A stretch of DNA of 36,604 bases from Stenotrophomonas daejeonensis (GTDB lineage Bacteria; Pseudomonadota; Gammaproteobacteria; Xanthomonadales; Xanthomonadaceae): assembly GCF_001431505.1 (NCBI RefSeq), contig NZ_LDJP01000079.1:1-36604 (forward strand), in the 5' to 3' direction. The translations under genes were made by a program, and so were the position numbers. The number at the start of each line of letters is the position of its first letter. Within the stretch, counting starts at the first letter, position 1. Shown in pieces: positions 1-8,535 of the stretch. Below the pieces are notes generated by a model. It did not search any database. It had not been told where the DNA came from and saw only the letters and a list, made by a program, of their open reading frames with translations.

Positions 1-148
1 GCGCGAAGCGGGGGTTGGGGTGAGGGACAACGAAGTCGGGATGGCCAATGCTTCGTGAGACGGAATGGATTCCGCTGTTCGCTTTCCCTGACTCCGTTCA
101 CCCCTCATCCGGCGCTTCGCGCCACCTTCTCCCGGTGGGAGAAGGAAA
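1..148. repeat. Palindromic repeat pair upstream of ruvA (family B)
   Basis: Positions 1-10 are the reverse complement of 113-122, so the stretch is a large inverted pair. Its right half holds two small hairpins: GGCGC-TTC-GCGCC (111-123) and CCTTCTCCC-GGT-GGGAGAAGG (125-145). The same hairpin plan, a pyrimidine arm rich in CTCCC with a three-base loop, returns at 33802-33824 and 36506-36528. The open frame extending upstream of ruvA through this stretch is repeat sequence, not protein. The left end may continue outside the window. Confidence 0.75.
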
Positions 149-164
149 CAGCAGGAGCTTTCCC

Positions 165-752
165 ATGATCGGTCGTCTGCGCGGCATCCTCGCCCACAAA
201 GCCCCGCCGTGGCTGGTGATCGACGTCGGTGGCGTCGGCTACGAGCTGGAGGCGCCGATGAGCACCTTCTACGACCTGCCCGACATCGGCCGCGAGGTGG
301 TGCTGTTCACCCACTACGCGCAGAAGGAGGACAGCGTGTCGCTGTACGGCTTCCTGCGCGAGGGCGAGCGGCGGCTGTTCCGCGACGTGCAGAAGGTCAG
401 CGGCATCGGCGCGAAGATCGCGCTGGCGGTGCTGTCCGGCGCCAGCGTCGATGAATTCGCGCGGCTGATCCAGGCCGGCGACGTCACTGCGCTGACCCGC
501 ATCCCCGGCATCGGCAAGAAGACCGCCGAGCGCATGATCGTGGAGTTGCGCGACAAGGCCGCCGAGTTCTCCGGCGGTGGCGCGCCGGTGGCCGGTGCGG
601 CGGCCACCGACCCGGTGTCCGAGGCCACGGTGGCCCTGCAGCAACTGGGCTACAAGCCCGCCGAGGCGGCGAAGATGGCGCGCGATGCGGCGGCCGAGGG
701 CGACGATGTCGCCACGGTGATCCGCAAGGCGCTGCAATCGGCGCTGCGCTGA
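165..752 (+). CDS. ruvA: Holliday junction branch migration protein RuvA
   Basis: RuvA binds the four-way Holliday junction as a tetramer and loads RuvB, the motor that drives branch migration, in the cytoplasm. The 195-residue protein has the usual family length. It begins MIGRLRG, has an N-terminal OB-fold, then two helix-hairpin-helix motifs around VSGIGAKIA and IPGIGKKTA, and a C-terminal helical domain (about 150-195) that contacts RuvB, joined by an Ala/Gly-rich linker. The ATG at 165 is chosen because AGGAG lies eight bases upstream and the protein then starts as RuvA proteins do; the longer frame upstream is repeat DNA. The partner ruvB lies 2 kb downstream, past kup. ruvC is not in the window and may lie just upstream. 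Confidence 0.97.
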   Translation: MIGRLRGILAHKAPPWLVIDVGGVGYELEAPMSTFYDLPDIGREVVLFTHYAQKEDSVSLYGFLREGERRLFRDVQKVSGIGAKIALAVLSGASVDEFARLIQAGDVTALTRIPGIGKKTAERMIVELRDKAAEFSGGGAPVAGAAATDPVSEATVALQQLGYKPAEAAKMARDAAAEGDDVATVIRKALQSALR

Positions 753-791
753 CGCATTCTTTCCCGGCCGCGTGGCCGCCCCGAGACCGCA

Positions 792-2690
792 ATGTCCACT
801 GCTTCCCACAAGCACGAAACCCCCGGCCACGGCGCCGGCCTGGCGCTGGTCGTCGGCGCCATCGGCGTCGTGTTCGGCGACATCGGCACCAGCCCGCTCT
901 ACACCCTGAAGGAAGCGTTCTCGCCGCACTACGGCCTGGACAGCGGCCACGACACGGTGCTGGGCGTGCTGTCGCTGGCGTTCTGGGCGCTGATCATGGT
1001 GGTCACGCTGAAGTACGTGACCATCATCATGCGCGCCGACAACGATGGCGAGGGCGGCATCATGGCGCTGATGGCGCTGGCCCAGCGCACCCTGCGCAAC
1101 GGCTCGCGCAGCGCCTACGTGGTCGGCATCCTCGGCATCTTCGGTGCCTCGCTGTTCTTCGGCGACGGCGTCATCACCCCGGCGATCTCGGTGCTGGGCG
1201 CGGTCGAGGGCCTGCAGGTGGCCGCGCCGGCGCTGGGCCACTTCGTGGTGCCGATCACCCTGGTGGTGCTGGCGGCGGTGTTCGCCGCGCAGCGCTTCGG
1301 CACCGAGAAGGTGGGCAAGGTGTTCGGCCCGGTGATGATGCTGTGGTTCGTGTCGCTGGCGGCCATCGGCATCTGGAACGTGGTCGCCGCGCCGGAGGTG
1401 CTCAAGGCGTTCAACCCGTGGTGGGCGGTGCGCTTCTTCATCGAGCACGGCTGGCACGGCATCTTCATCTTCGGCGCGGTGGTGCTGGCGGTGACCGGCG
1501 GCGAGGCGCTGTACGCGGACATGGGCCACTTCGGCGCGCCGCCGATCCGCCACGCCTGGTACTTCTTCGTGCTGCCATGCCTGGTGCTGAACTACCTGGG
1601 GCAGGGCGCGCTGGTGCTGCGCCGGCCCGACGCGGTGGCCAACCCGTTCTTCGAGGCGGTGCCGGGCTGGGCGCTGGTGCCGATGATCGTGCTGGCGACG
1701 ATGGCGGCGGTGATCGCCAGCCAGTCGGTCATCACCGGCGCGTTCTCGGTGTCGCGGCAGGCCATGCAGCTGGGCTACATCCCGCGCATGCGCATCAAGC
1801 ACACCTCGCACGACACCATCGGCCAGATCTACATCCCCGGCATCAACTGGGGGCTGGCGGTAATGGTGTTCGGGCTGGTGCTGGCGTTCCGCAGCTCGTC
1901 CAACCTGGCCGTGGCCTACGGCATCTCGGTATCGGCGACGATGCTGATCGACACCCTGCTGCTGGCGCTGGTGGCACGCGTGCTGTGGCCGCGCGCGCGG
2001 CGCTGGATCCTCGCCCTGTGCGTGCCGTTCTTCTTCATCGACCTGGCCTTCGTCGTCGCCAACGGCGCCAAGCTGCTGCAGGGCGCGTGGTTCCCGGTGG
2101 TGCTGGGCATCGTGCTGTTCACGATGATGCGCACCTGGCGCCGCGGCCGCGAACTGCTGCGCGACGAGATCCGCAAGGACGGCATCCGCATCGACAGCTT
2201 CCTGCCGGGGCTGATGCTGGCCCCGCCGGTGCGGGTGCCGGGCACGGCGGTGTTCCTGACCGCCGACCCCACGGTGGTGCCGCACGCGCTGATGCACAAC
2301 CTCAAGCACAACAAGGTGCTGCACGAGCGCAACGTGTTCCTGCACGTGGAAACCCTGCCGGTGCCCTACGCGGCGGCGGGGCAGCGGCTGAAGATCGAGC
2401 CGGTGGGCGACGAGTTCTACCGCATCCACGTCCGCTTCGGCTTCATGGAAACCCCGGACGTGCCGCTGGCGCTGATGCGCTCCTGCGACCGCGGCGGCAT
2501 CTATTTCGACCCGATGGACACCACCTTCTTCGCCAGCCGCGAAACCATCGTCGCCAGCGCCAACCGCGGCATGCCGATCTGGCGCGACAAGCTGTTCGCG
2601 GTCATGCACCGCAACGCCGCTTCGGCCACCGGCTTCTTCCGCATCCCCGGTAACCGGCTGGTGGAGCTGGGTGCGCAGGTGGAGATATAG
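792..2690 (+). CDS. kup: KUP-family potassium uptake protein
   Basis: A low-affinity potassium transporter of the KUP/HAK/KT family, probably proton coupled, in the inner membrane. At 632 residues it has typical length. The N-terminal signature [15 protein letters not shown] is present, followed by about twelve hydrophobic segments over residues 15-450 and a soluble C-terminal domain that probably lies in the cytoplasm. The gene starts 39 bases after ruvA and ends 62 bases before ruvB, on the same strand, so it may be transcribed with ruvA. Nothing in its sequence suggests a role in recombination. I see no frameshift or missing segment. Confidence 0.96.
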   Translation: MSTASHKHETPGHGAGLALVVGAIGVVFGDIGTSPLYTLKEAFSPHYGLDSGHDTVLGVLSLAFWALIMVVTLKYVTIIMRADNDGEGGIMALMALAQRTLRNGSRSAYVVGILGIFGASLFFGDGVITPAISVLGAVEGLQVAAPALGHFVVPITLVVLAAVFAAQRFGTEKVGKVFGPVMMLWFVSLAAIGIWNVVAAPEVLKAFNPWWAVRFFIEHGWHGIFIFGAVVLAVTGGEALYADMGHFGAPPIRHAWYFFVLPCLVLNYLGQGALVLRRPDAVANPFFEAVPGWALVPMIVLATMAAVIASQSVITGAFSVSRQAMQLGYIPRMRIKHTSHDTIGQIYIPGINWGLAVMVFGLVLAFRSSSNLAVAYGISVSATMLIDTLLLALVARVLWPRARRWILALCVPFFFIDLAFVVANGAKLLQGAWFPVVLGIVLFTMMRTWRRGRELLRDEIRKDGIRIDSFLPGLMLAPPVRVPGTAVFLTADPTVVPHALMHNLKHNKVLHERNVFLHVETLPVPYAAAGQRLKIEPVGDEFYRIHVRFGFMETPDVPLALMRSCDRGGIYFDPMDTTFFASRETIVASANRGMPIWRDKLFAVMHRNAASATGFFRIPGNRLVELGAQVEI

Positions 2691-2714
2691 GTGATGGCGG
2701 TCGTTGGTCGGCGC

Positions 2715-2720
2715 TACCAT
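2715..2720 (+). promoter_or_regulatory. Possible -10 element before ruvB
   Basis: GGCGC-TACCAT lies in the 62-base gap between kup and ruvB, 33 bases before the ruvB ATG. It resembles the TAnnnT boxes preceded by G-pyrimidine-rich bases before relA, the tRNA and tsaB in this window. No convincing -35 box is seen. CATAAT at 2741-2746 is an alternative but lies too close to the start codon for a normal leader. Confidence 0.3.
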
Positions 2721-2752
2721 CGGAAACGGTCGGTTTGCCGCATAATCACGAC

Positions 2753-3793
2753 ATGACCGAACCCCGCATCATCGGCGCCGACGCCACCCGCGAAGACGAC
2801 GCCGCCGACGCCAGCATCCGCCCCAAGCGGCTTGCCGACTACCTCGGCCAGCAGCCGGTGCGCGAGCAGATGGACATCTACATCCAGGCCGCCAAATCGC
2901 GCGGCGAGGCGCTGGACCACGTGCTGATCTTCGGCCCGCCGGGGCTGGGCAAGACCACCTTGAGCCACGTCATCGCCAACGAGCTTGGCGTGGCGCTGCG
3001 GGTCACCTCAGGGCCGGTGATCGAGAAGGCCGGTGACCTGGCCGCGCTGCTGACCAACCTGCAACCGCACGACGTGCTGTTCGTCGATGAAATCCATCGC
3101 CTGTCGCCGGTGGTCGAGGAAGTGCTGTACCCGGCGATGGAGGACTTCCAGATCGACATCATGATCGGCGAGGGCCCGGCCGCGCGCTCGATCAAGCTCG
3201 ACCTGCCGCCGTTCACCCTGATCGGCGCCACCACCCGCGCCGGGCTGCTGACCGCGCCGCTGCGCGACCGTTTCGGCATCGTGCAGCGGCTGGAGTTCTA
3301 CTCGGCCGAGGAACTGACCCGCATCGTGCGCCGCTCGGCGGCGATCCTCGGCATCGATTGCAGCGCCGAAGGCGCCGGCGAGATCGCGCGGCGTTCGCGC
3401 GGCACCCCGCGCATCGCCAACCGCCTGCTGCGCCGCGTGCGCGACTACGCCCAGGTCAAGGCCGGCGGCCACATCGACCAGGACGTGGCGCAGGCGGCGA
3501 TGCAGATGCTCAAGGTGGACCCGGAAGGCTTCGACGAACTCGACCGACGCCTGCTGCGCACGCTGGTGGAATATTTCGACGGCGGCCCGGTCGGCATCGA
3601 GTCGCTGGCCGCCGCCCTGTCCGAGGAACGCGGCACGCTGGAGGACGTGGTCGAGCCGTACCTGATCCAGCAGGGCTTCCTGGTGCGCACCGCGCGCGGG
3701 CGCATGGCCACCCACAAGGCCTACCGGCACATGGGCCTGAAGGCCCGGTCCGCGCCCGCCGACCTGTTCGTGGAGCCGCCCGATGTCGAGTGA
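2753..3793 (+). CDS. ruvB: Holliday junction branch migration ATPase RuvB
   Basis: RuvB is the AAA+ hexameric motor that pumps DNA through the RuvA-bound Holliday junction using ATP. The 346-residue product has Walker A GPPGLGKT at 61-68, Walker B DEIH at 112-115, sensor-type GATTRAG, and a C-terminal winged helix for DNA binding. The ATG at 2753 gives the family's normal N-terminus (MTEPRII...[17 protein letters not shown]). An in-frame TTG at 2735 would add six residues and is less likely. The 3' end overlaps ybgC by 11 bases, which suggests co-transcription with the Tol-Pal genes. Confidence 0.97.
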   Translation: MTEPRIIGADATREDDAADASIRPKRLADYLGQQPVREQMDIYIQAAKSRGEALDHVLIFGPPGLGKTTLSHVIANELGVALRVTSGPVIEKAGDLAALLTNLQPHDVLFVDEIHRLSPVVEEVLYPAMEDFQIDIMIGEGPAARSIKLDLPPFTLIGATTRAGLLTAPLRDRFGIVQRLEFYSAEELTRIVRRSAAILGIDCSAEGAGEIARRSRGTPRIANRLLRRVRDYAQVKAGGHIDQDVAQAAMQMLKVDPEGFDELDRRLLRTLVEYFDGGPVGIESLAAALSEERGTLEDVVEPYLIQQGFLVRTARGRMATHKAYRHMGLKARSAPADLFVEPPDVE

Positions 3794-4214
3794 GGTCCGG
3801 TTCAGTTGGCCGACACGCGTTTATTGGGAAGATACCGACGCTGGCGGCGTGGTCTACCACGCCCGCTACGTGGCGTTCATGGAACGCGCGCGCACCGAGT
3901 GGATGCGGGCGATGGGCCATGGACAGGAAACCATGCGCAATGGCGACGGGCAGGTGTTCGTGGTCCGCGCGATGGCGCTGGATTTCCTCAAGCCGGCCAG
4001 GCTGGACGACGCATTGCAGACCACGGTGGAACTGCTGCAATGCCGCCGCGCCAGCCTGGTGATGCGGCAGGCGGTGCTGCGCGACGGCCAGCCGCTGGTC
4101 ACCGCGCAGGTGCGGCTGGCCGCGGTCGGTGCCCGCGACTTCCGCCCGCAGGCCATGCACGACACGCTGTACGCCACGCTCAAACGATTCGAAACCCAAC
4201 ACGCGCAAGATTGA
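3783..4214 (+). CDS. ybgC: Tol-Pal-associated acyl-CoA thioesterase YbgC
   Basis: A hotdog-fold thioesterase of the YbgC/4-hydroxybenzoyl-CoA thioesterase family, the conserved first gene of Tol-Pal operons. Its exact physiological substrate is unsettled; acyl-CoA or acyl-ACP and a link to phospholipid enzymes have been proposed for homologues. The 143-residue protein carries the signature [19 protein letters not shown], with the predicted catalytic Asp at residue 19. The ATG at 3783 lies within the end of ruvB, an 11-base overlap pointing to translational coupling. tolQ follows after 10 bases. Confidence 0.94.
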   Translation: MSSEVRFSWPTRVYWEDTDAGGVVYHARYVAFMERARTEWMRAMGHGQETMRNGDGQVFVVRAMALDFLKPARLDDALQTTVELLQCRRASLVMRQAVLRDGQPLVTAQVRLAAVGARDFRPQAMHDTLYATLKRFETQHAQD

Positions 4215-4224
4215 GGAACAACGG

Positions 4225-5001
4225 ATGATCGCTTTGCTTCTGGCCCTGCAGGCCACCGTGACCGAGGCACTGCCGGCGGACGTCAGCGCCGCGGCGGCGC
4301 AGACCGTGGCCGAGGCCGGTCATGGCGGCATCAACTACCTGGACCTGATGCTCAAGGCCAGCATCCCGGTCAAGCTGATCGTGCTGCTGCTGCTGGCCGG
4401 CTCGTTCATCAGCTGGGTGATCATTTTCCGCAAGGCGCGCGTGTTCAAGGCCGCCGACCGCGCCGCCGACGACTTCGAGAACCGTTTCTGGTCCGGCGCC
4501 GACCTCGGCAAGCTGTACGCTTCGGCCGCCGACCGCAACCGCTCCGTGGACGGTCTGGAAGCGATCTTCGAGTCCGGCTTCCGCGAATACAGCCGCTTGA
4601 ACGGCCGCCGCGGGCTGGACAGCCGCACCCAGCTGGAAGGCACCCAGCGCGCCATGCGCACCACCTTCGCGCGCGAGGTCGACGGGCTGGAGCGCAACCT
4701 GGAGCTGCTGGCCAACATCGGCTCCAACGCCCCTTACGTGGGTCTGGTCGGCACCGTGTTCGGCATCATGGTGACCATGCACGACATGATCAGCAGCGGC
4801 GAGCAGGCCGGCATCGCCTCGGTCGCGCCGGGCATCTCCGAGGCGTTGTTCGCCACCGCCATCGGCCTGTTCGTGGCGATCCCCGCGACCTGGGCCTACA
4901 ACCGCTTCACCACCCGCGTGGAACGGCTGTCGGTGCGCTACGAAACCTTTGCCGAGGAGTTCAGCTCGATCCTGCAGCGCCAGTCCGGCGGTGAAGAGTA
5001 A
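4225..5001 (+). CDS. tolQ: Tol-Pal system proton channel subunit TolQ
   Basis: TolQ is the MotA/ExbB-type inner-membrane subunit that with TolR converts proton motive force into movement of TolA, supporting outer-membrane constriction at division. The 258-residue protein has a hydrophobic segment near residues 48-68 and two more in the C-terminal half (about 165-215, SNAPYVGLVGTVFGIM and FATAIGLFVAIPATW), with a cytoplasmic loop between, the usual plan. GAGGAAC lies just upstream of the ATG at 4225. A 50-residue N-terminal part precedes the first membrane segment. tolR follows after six bases. Confidence 0.96.
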   Translation: MIALLLALQATVTEALPADVSAAAAQTVAEAGHGGINYLDLMLKASIPVKLIVLLLLAGSFISWVIIFRKARVFKAADRAADDFENRFWSGADLGKLYASAADRNRSVDGLEAIFESGFREYSRLNGRRGLDSRTQLEGTQRAMRTTFAREVDGLERNLELLANIGSNAPYVGLVGTVFGIMVTMHDMISSGEQAGIASVAPGISEALFATAIGLFVAIPATWAYNRFTTRVERLSVRYETFAEEFSSILQRQSGGEE

Positions 5002-5007
5002 GCAGCC

Positions 5008-5436
5008 ATGATTTCCGGCATTTCCCGGCGCAAGCGCCGCAAGCTCAAGTCCGAGATCAACGTCGTGCCGTACATCGACGTGATGTTGGTGCTGCTGATC
5101 ATCTTCATGGTCACCGCGCCGCTGCTGACGCTCAGCTTCGAGGTCGACCTGCCCACCTCCAACGCCAAGGCGCTGGAGAGCCGGCAGGATCCGGTGATCG
5201 TCTCGGTGCGCCTGGACGGCCAGCTCAGCCTGAAGCTGCCCGAGGCGAAGGAACCGGCGCCGATGGACGCGGCCACGCTGCAGGCGCAGCTGGGCGCGTT
5301 GGCCTCGCAGGACAAGGGCCTGCGCGTGATCGTGGCCGCCGACAAGGCCGTGGCCTATGAAAAGGTCGTGGCGGCGATGGACGTGATCAAGGCGGCGAAG
5401 ATCGAGAAGGTGGGTCTGGCGACCGATGCACACTGA
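5008..5436 (+). CDS. tolR: Tol-Pal system protein TolR
   Basis: TolR is the ExbD-type partner of TolQ: one membrane helix with a periplasmic domain that binds peptidoglycan. The 142-residue protein has a basic N-terminus (RRKRRKLKSEINVVPYIDV), a single helix at about residues 19-40 carrying the proton-relay Asp24, and a periplasmic domain to the end. It lies six bases after tolQ and overlaps the start of tolA by 11 bases, so the three proteins of the motor are translated from one message. Confidence 0.96.
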   Translation: MISGISRRKRRKLKSEINVVPYIDVMLVLLIIFMVTAPLLTLSFEVDLPTSNAKALESRQDPVIVSVRLDGQLSLKLPEAKEPAPMDAATLQAQLGALASQDKGLRVIVAADKAVAYEKVVAAMDVIKAAKIEKVGLATDAH

Positions 5437-6511
5437 CGTCATGCCGCCACCGCGCGACCCCGGCGACGAATGGGGCATGCCCGTCGCCTTGGCGTTGCTG
5501 GTGCACGTGCTGGTCGCGCTGGTGTTCATCGTTGCATGGCTGTGGTCGCCCTCGCGCAGCACCGAGGCGGCCGCGGGCGACCCGGCGGTGGAGGCCAGCC
5601 TGCAGCTGTCGGCGGCCGAGGCCGCGGCCGCGCGCAGCGCGCTGCGCGCTTCCGAAAAGCTGCCGGTGCTGCCCGAGCCGGTGCAGGACGTGCAGCCCGA
5701 ACCGGTGGTGGAGGACACCATCCCGCCGCCGCAGCCGCTTCCCGAACCCCGGCCGCAGGACGCGCCCACGCCGCAGCAGTACAACGCGCAGGAGCGCATC
5801 GCCCAGCCGGACAACGTGGACCAGGAGCGCGTCAGCGCGCTGGCCATCGCCGAGGAAAAGGCAAAGCAGGAGCAGGAAGCCAAGCGTCGCCAGGAGCAGA
5901 TCGACCTGACCGAGCGCAAGCGCGTGGAGGAGGCCGAGCAGAAGCTGCGGCTGGCCAGGCAGCAGGAAGAGGCCGACAGGCAGAAGAAGCTGGCCGAGGA
6001 GCAGCGCCAGGCCAACGAGGCCAAGGCCGAGCAGGAGCGCCAGCAGAAGATCGCCGAGATCCGCCGCAAGCGCGAGCAGGCCGAGCGCGAGGCGAAGCTG
6101 GCCGAGCAGCGCCTGAACCAGGTGAAGGATGCGCAGTCGCGCGCGCAGGCGGCCTCGTCCAACGCAGCCGCCAGCAGCGGCACGCCGCAACCATCGCCGG
6201 GGCAGGGTGGCACCAGCGACGACCTGTTGGCTAAATATCAGGCGGCTATCAAGCAGGCTGTTCAGAGCCAATGGGTGCGGCCGGATTCGGTGCCATTGGG
6301 CCAGAAGTGCACGATCACCATTCGTCAATTGCCGGGAGGCGAGGTGCCACCCAACGGTGCAGTGCAGTTTGCAGCCAACTGCCCCTATGACGCCGCCGGC
6401 CGGCGCTCGGTTGAAGCAGCGGTACTGCGCGCGCAGCCCTTGCCATACCGTGGCTTCGAGTCGGTGTTCCAGCGCGCAATTACATTCCATTTCGAGGCGA
6501 AGGACCGTTGA
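5426..6511 (+). CDS. tolA: Cell envelope integrity protein TolA
   Basis: TolA spans the periplasm, linking the TolQR motor to TolB and Pal at the outer membrane. The 361-residue product has one N-terminal membrane helix (about 14-37), a Pro-rich stretch (about 75-120), a long charged coiled-coil rich in Ala, Glu, Gln and Lys (about 135-245), a short Ser/Gly linker, and a C-terminal globular domain (about 267-361) with two Cys that may form a disulphide. Start 5426 overlaps tolR; ATG 5441 is an alternative five codons in. The C-terminal domain uses more A/T-ending codons than the rest of the gene. In other bacteria this domain is a docking site for filamentous phages and colicins. Confidence 0.93.
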   Translation: MHTDVMPPPRDPGDEWGMPVALALLVHVLVALVFIVAWLWSPSRSTEAAAGDPAVEASLQLSAAEAAAARSALRASEKLPVLPEPVQDVQPEPVVEDTIPPPQPLPEPRPQDAPTPQQYNAQERIAQPDNVDQERVSALAIAEEKAKQEQEAKRRQEQIDLTERKRVEEAEQKLRLARQQEEADRQKKLAEEQRQANEAKAEQERQQKIAEIRRKREQAEREAKLAEQRLNQVKDAQSRAQAASSNAAASSGTPQPSPGQGGTSDDLLAKYQAAIKQAVQSQWVRPDSVPLGQKCTITIRQLPGGEVPPNGAVQFAANCPYDAAGRRSVEAAVLRAQPLPYRGFESVFQRAITFHFEAKDR

Positions 6512-6545
6512 ATCCGGTTGCATCGGCATCGCTGCAAACCGGATT
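6511..6545 (+). terminator. Hairpin directly after tolA
   Basis: Perfect 9-base arms AATCCGGTT (6511-6519) and AACCGGATT (6537-6545) begin at the last base of the tolA stop codon. GCA/TGC can extend the stem with one bulged A. Only a weak T tract follows (ATTTC), so it could be a partial terminator, an attenuator or an mRNA 3'-end stabiliser between tolQRA and tolB-pal-cpoB. The gap to tolB, 123 bases, is the longest in the cluster. Confidence 0.5.
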
Positions 6546-6634
6546 TCACGCGGCCTTCGTTCATGATTGCGAAAATGTTCATGCGCCTGCTGCTATCCCT
6601 TCCTCCCTGTTCATCCGCATCCGTTGAGCACCCC

Positions 6635-7954
6635 ATGAAGAAACCACTTCGCTGGCTGGCCACCCTGACCGCCCTGCTGCTGCCCATCGTGGCGATGGCG
6701 CAACAGAAGGGGCTGGAGATCGACATCGTCGGCGGCAACGCCTCCGCCCTGCCGATCACCGTGGTGCCCATGCCCTACCAGGGCAGCGCCGGCGCGCCGG
6801 CCACGGACGTCGCGGCGCTGGTGCGCGCCGACCTGGATCGTTCCGGCCAGTTCCGCACCCTGCCCGAGGCGCAGGTCGTCGAGCGCCCGACCCGCGGCGC
6901 CGAGGTGCAATACCCCACCTGGCGTGCACTGAAGCAGGACTACCTCGTCGTCGGCCGCGTGCTCGACGCCGGCGCCGGCGCCTACCGCGTCGAGTACGAA
7001 CTGTTCGACGTCGCCAAGGGCGAGCGCATGCTTGGCCTGGCGATGACCGCCCGCTCCAGCGCCATGCGCGACGTCGCCCACCAGATGGCCGACGCCATCT
7101 ACGAGAAGATCACCGGCGTGCGCGGCGCGTTCTGGACCCGCATCGCCTATGTCACCGCCAGCGGCCGTGGCGACGCCATGCGCTACGCGCTGATGGTGGC
7201 CGACTCGGACGGCTACAACCCGCAGACCATCGTGCGCTCGGCCGAGCCGCTGCTGTCGCCGTCGTGGAGCCCGGACGGCAACCAGCTGGCCTACGTCAGC
7301 TTCGAGCGCGGCAACTCGGCCATCTATATCCAGAACATTTCCAGCGGCGCGCGCGAGCTGGTCGCCAGCTTCCGCGGCATCAACAGCGCCCCGGCCTTCT
7401 CCCCGGACGGCCGCCGCCTGGCGCTGACCTTGTCGCGCAGCGGCAACCCGGAGATCTACGTGATGGACCTGGGCAGCAAGCAGCTGACCCAGCTGACCAA
7501 CCACTTCGCCATCGATACCGAGCCGACCTGGAGCGCCGACGGCGGTTCCATCTACTTCACCTCCGACCGTGGCGGCCGCCCGCAGATCTACCAGGTGGCG
7601 GCCAGCGGCGGCAGCGCATCGCGCGTGACCTTCCAGGGCAACTACAACGCCAAGGCCACCGTTTCCTTCGACGGCAAGAAGATCGCCGTCGCGCAGGGCG
7701 CCGGCAACACCTACAAGATCGCGTTGATGGACAGCAGCCTGGGCTCGCCGCGCTGGAGCACGCTGTCGCCCGGTTCGCTGGACGAATCCCCCAGTTTTGC
7801 CCCCAACGCGGGCATGGTGCTGTACGCCGCCCGCGAAGGCGGACGCGGTGTGTTGTACGCGGTATCGGCCGACGCCCGGGTGCGGCAGCGGCTGGTGCTG
7901 GCGGATGGTGACGTGAGGGAGCCCGCGTGGGGTCCCTACCGTACTACGCGTTGA
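6635..7954 (+). CDS. tolB: Tol-Pal system periplasmic beta-propeller protein TolB
   Basis: TolB is a periplasmic protein that binds Pal and is released from it by TolA. From ATG 6635 the product is 439 residues, with a signal peptide (MKKPLRW...VAMAQ, cut near residue 23), an N-terminal alpha/beta domain and a C-terminal six-bladed propeller showing repeated SPDG motifs (SWSPDG, AFSPDG, TWSADG). The frame is open further upstream; ATG 6563 would add 24 residues and spoil the clean signal peptide, so 6635 is preferred although its Shine-Dalgarno sequence is weak. It sits after a hairpin and before pal. Confidence 0.95.
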   Translation: MKKPLRWLATLTALLLPIVAMAQQKGLEIDIVGGNASALPITVVPMPYQGSAGAPATDVAALVRADLDRSGQFRTLPEAQVVERPTRGAEVQYPTWRALKQDYLVVGRVLDAGAGAYRVEYELFDVAKGERMLGLAMTARSSAMRDVAHQMADAIYEKITGVRGAFWTRIAYVTASGRGDAMRYALMVADSDGYNPQTIVRSAEPLLSPSWSPDGNQLAYVSFERGNSAIYIQNISSGARELVASFRGINSAPAFSPDGRRLALTLSRSGNPEIYVMDLGSKQLTQLTNHFAIDTEPTWSADGGSIYFTSDRGGRPQIYQVAASGGSASRVTFQGNYNAKATVSFDGKKIAVAQGAGNTYKIALMDSSLGSPRWSTLSPGSLDESPSFAPNAGMVLYAAREGGRGVLYAVSADARVRQRLVLADGDVREPAWGPYRTTR

Positions 7955-7962
7955 TTAAATGT

Positions 7963-7968
7963 TAATAT
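7963..7968 (+). promoter_or_regulatory. Possible -10 element before pal
   Basis: TAATAT lies in an AT-rich island within the 65-base tolB-pal gap, in an otherwise GC-rich region. No good -35 box is visible 17 bases upstream. An extra promoter for the abundant lipoprotein Pal would make sense, but this is a weak call. Confidence 0.3.
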
Positions 7969-8019
7969 CGCAAGTGCATTAACCCCATCAATCTGGCCTA
8001 GGAGCCTTTAGGTATCGCC

Positions 8020-8532
8020 ATGAACAAGTCCACTCGTGTTCTGCTCGTTTCGCTGCTGTCCGTGGCCGTGCTGGCCGGCTGCTCGAAGAAGGTCAAGGAA
8101 CAGCCGGCCGCTCCGGTCGAGCCCACCCCGGCCGAGCCGGCTCCGGTCCAGTCCTCCGGTCTGTACGGCCCGGGCGACCTGGATACCGACGCCTGCCTGC
8201 GCCAGCGCGTGGTCTATTTCGACTTCGATCAGGATTCCGTGAAGCCGGAGTTCCAGCAGATCATGGCCTGCCACGCCAAGTACCTGCGTGACCGTCCGTC
8301 CTCGCGCATCACCCTGCAGGGCCACACCGACGAGCGCGGCAGCCGTGCCTACAACCAGGCCCTGGGCGAGCGCCGCGGCAACGCCGTCAACTCGGCCCTG
8401 CAGGCCAACGGTGGTTCGGCCACGCAGCTGACCGTCGTGTCCTACGGCGAAGAGCGTCCGGTCTGCACCGACTCGAACGAGTCCTGCTGGTCGCAGAACC
8501 GTCGCGTCGAAATCGTCTACACCGCGCAGTAA
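8020..8532 (+). CDS. pal: Peptidoglycan-associated lipoprotein Pal
   Basis: Pal is an outer-membrane lipoprotein that grips peptidoglycan and is moved by the Tol machine to the division site. The 170-residue precursor has a lipoprotein signal peptide ending LAGC, with the lipidated Cys at 21, a Pro/Ala-rich linker (about 28-50), and an OmpA-like domain with VYFDFDQDSVKP and LQGHTDERGS, the expected peptidoglycan-binding segment. AGG seven bases before the ATG can serve as ribosome binding site. The Cys pairs at C-terminal ACH and VCTD...SCW may form disulphides. cpoB starts three bases after the stop. Confidence 0.97.
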   Translation: MNKSTRVLLVSLLSVAVLAGCSKKVKEQPAAPVEPTPAEPAPVQSSGLYGPGDLDTDACLRQRVVYFDFDQDSVKPEFQQIMACHAKYLRDRPSSRITLQGHTDERGSRAYNQALGERRGNAVNSALQANGGSATQLTVVSYGEERPVCTDSNESCWSQNRRVEIVYTAQ

Positions 8533-8535
8533 TCG

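Noticed and set aside
48-164. N-terminal extension of RuvA
   Set aside because: The extra 39 codons are repeat sequence; the ATG at 165 has AGGAG and gives the normal RuvA start.
105-2720. Very long open frame on the minus strand opposite ruvA and kup
   Set aside because: It is rich in His, Arg, Gln and Asp in the pattern produced by the antisense of GC-rich codons, and it covers two clear genes. The same applies to long antisense frames at 4180-6213, 11613-15539, 17281-19248, 19291-21705, 22252-26007 and the plus frame 25013-28669.
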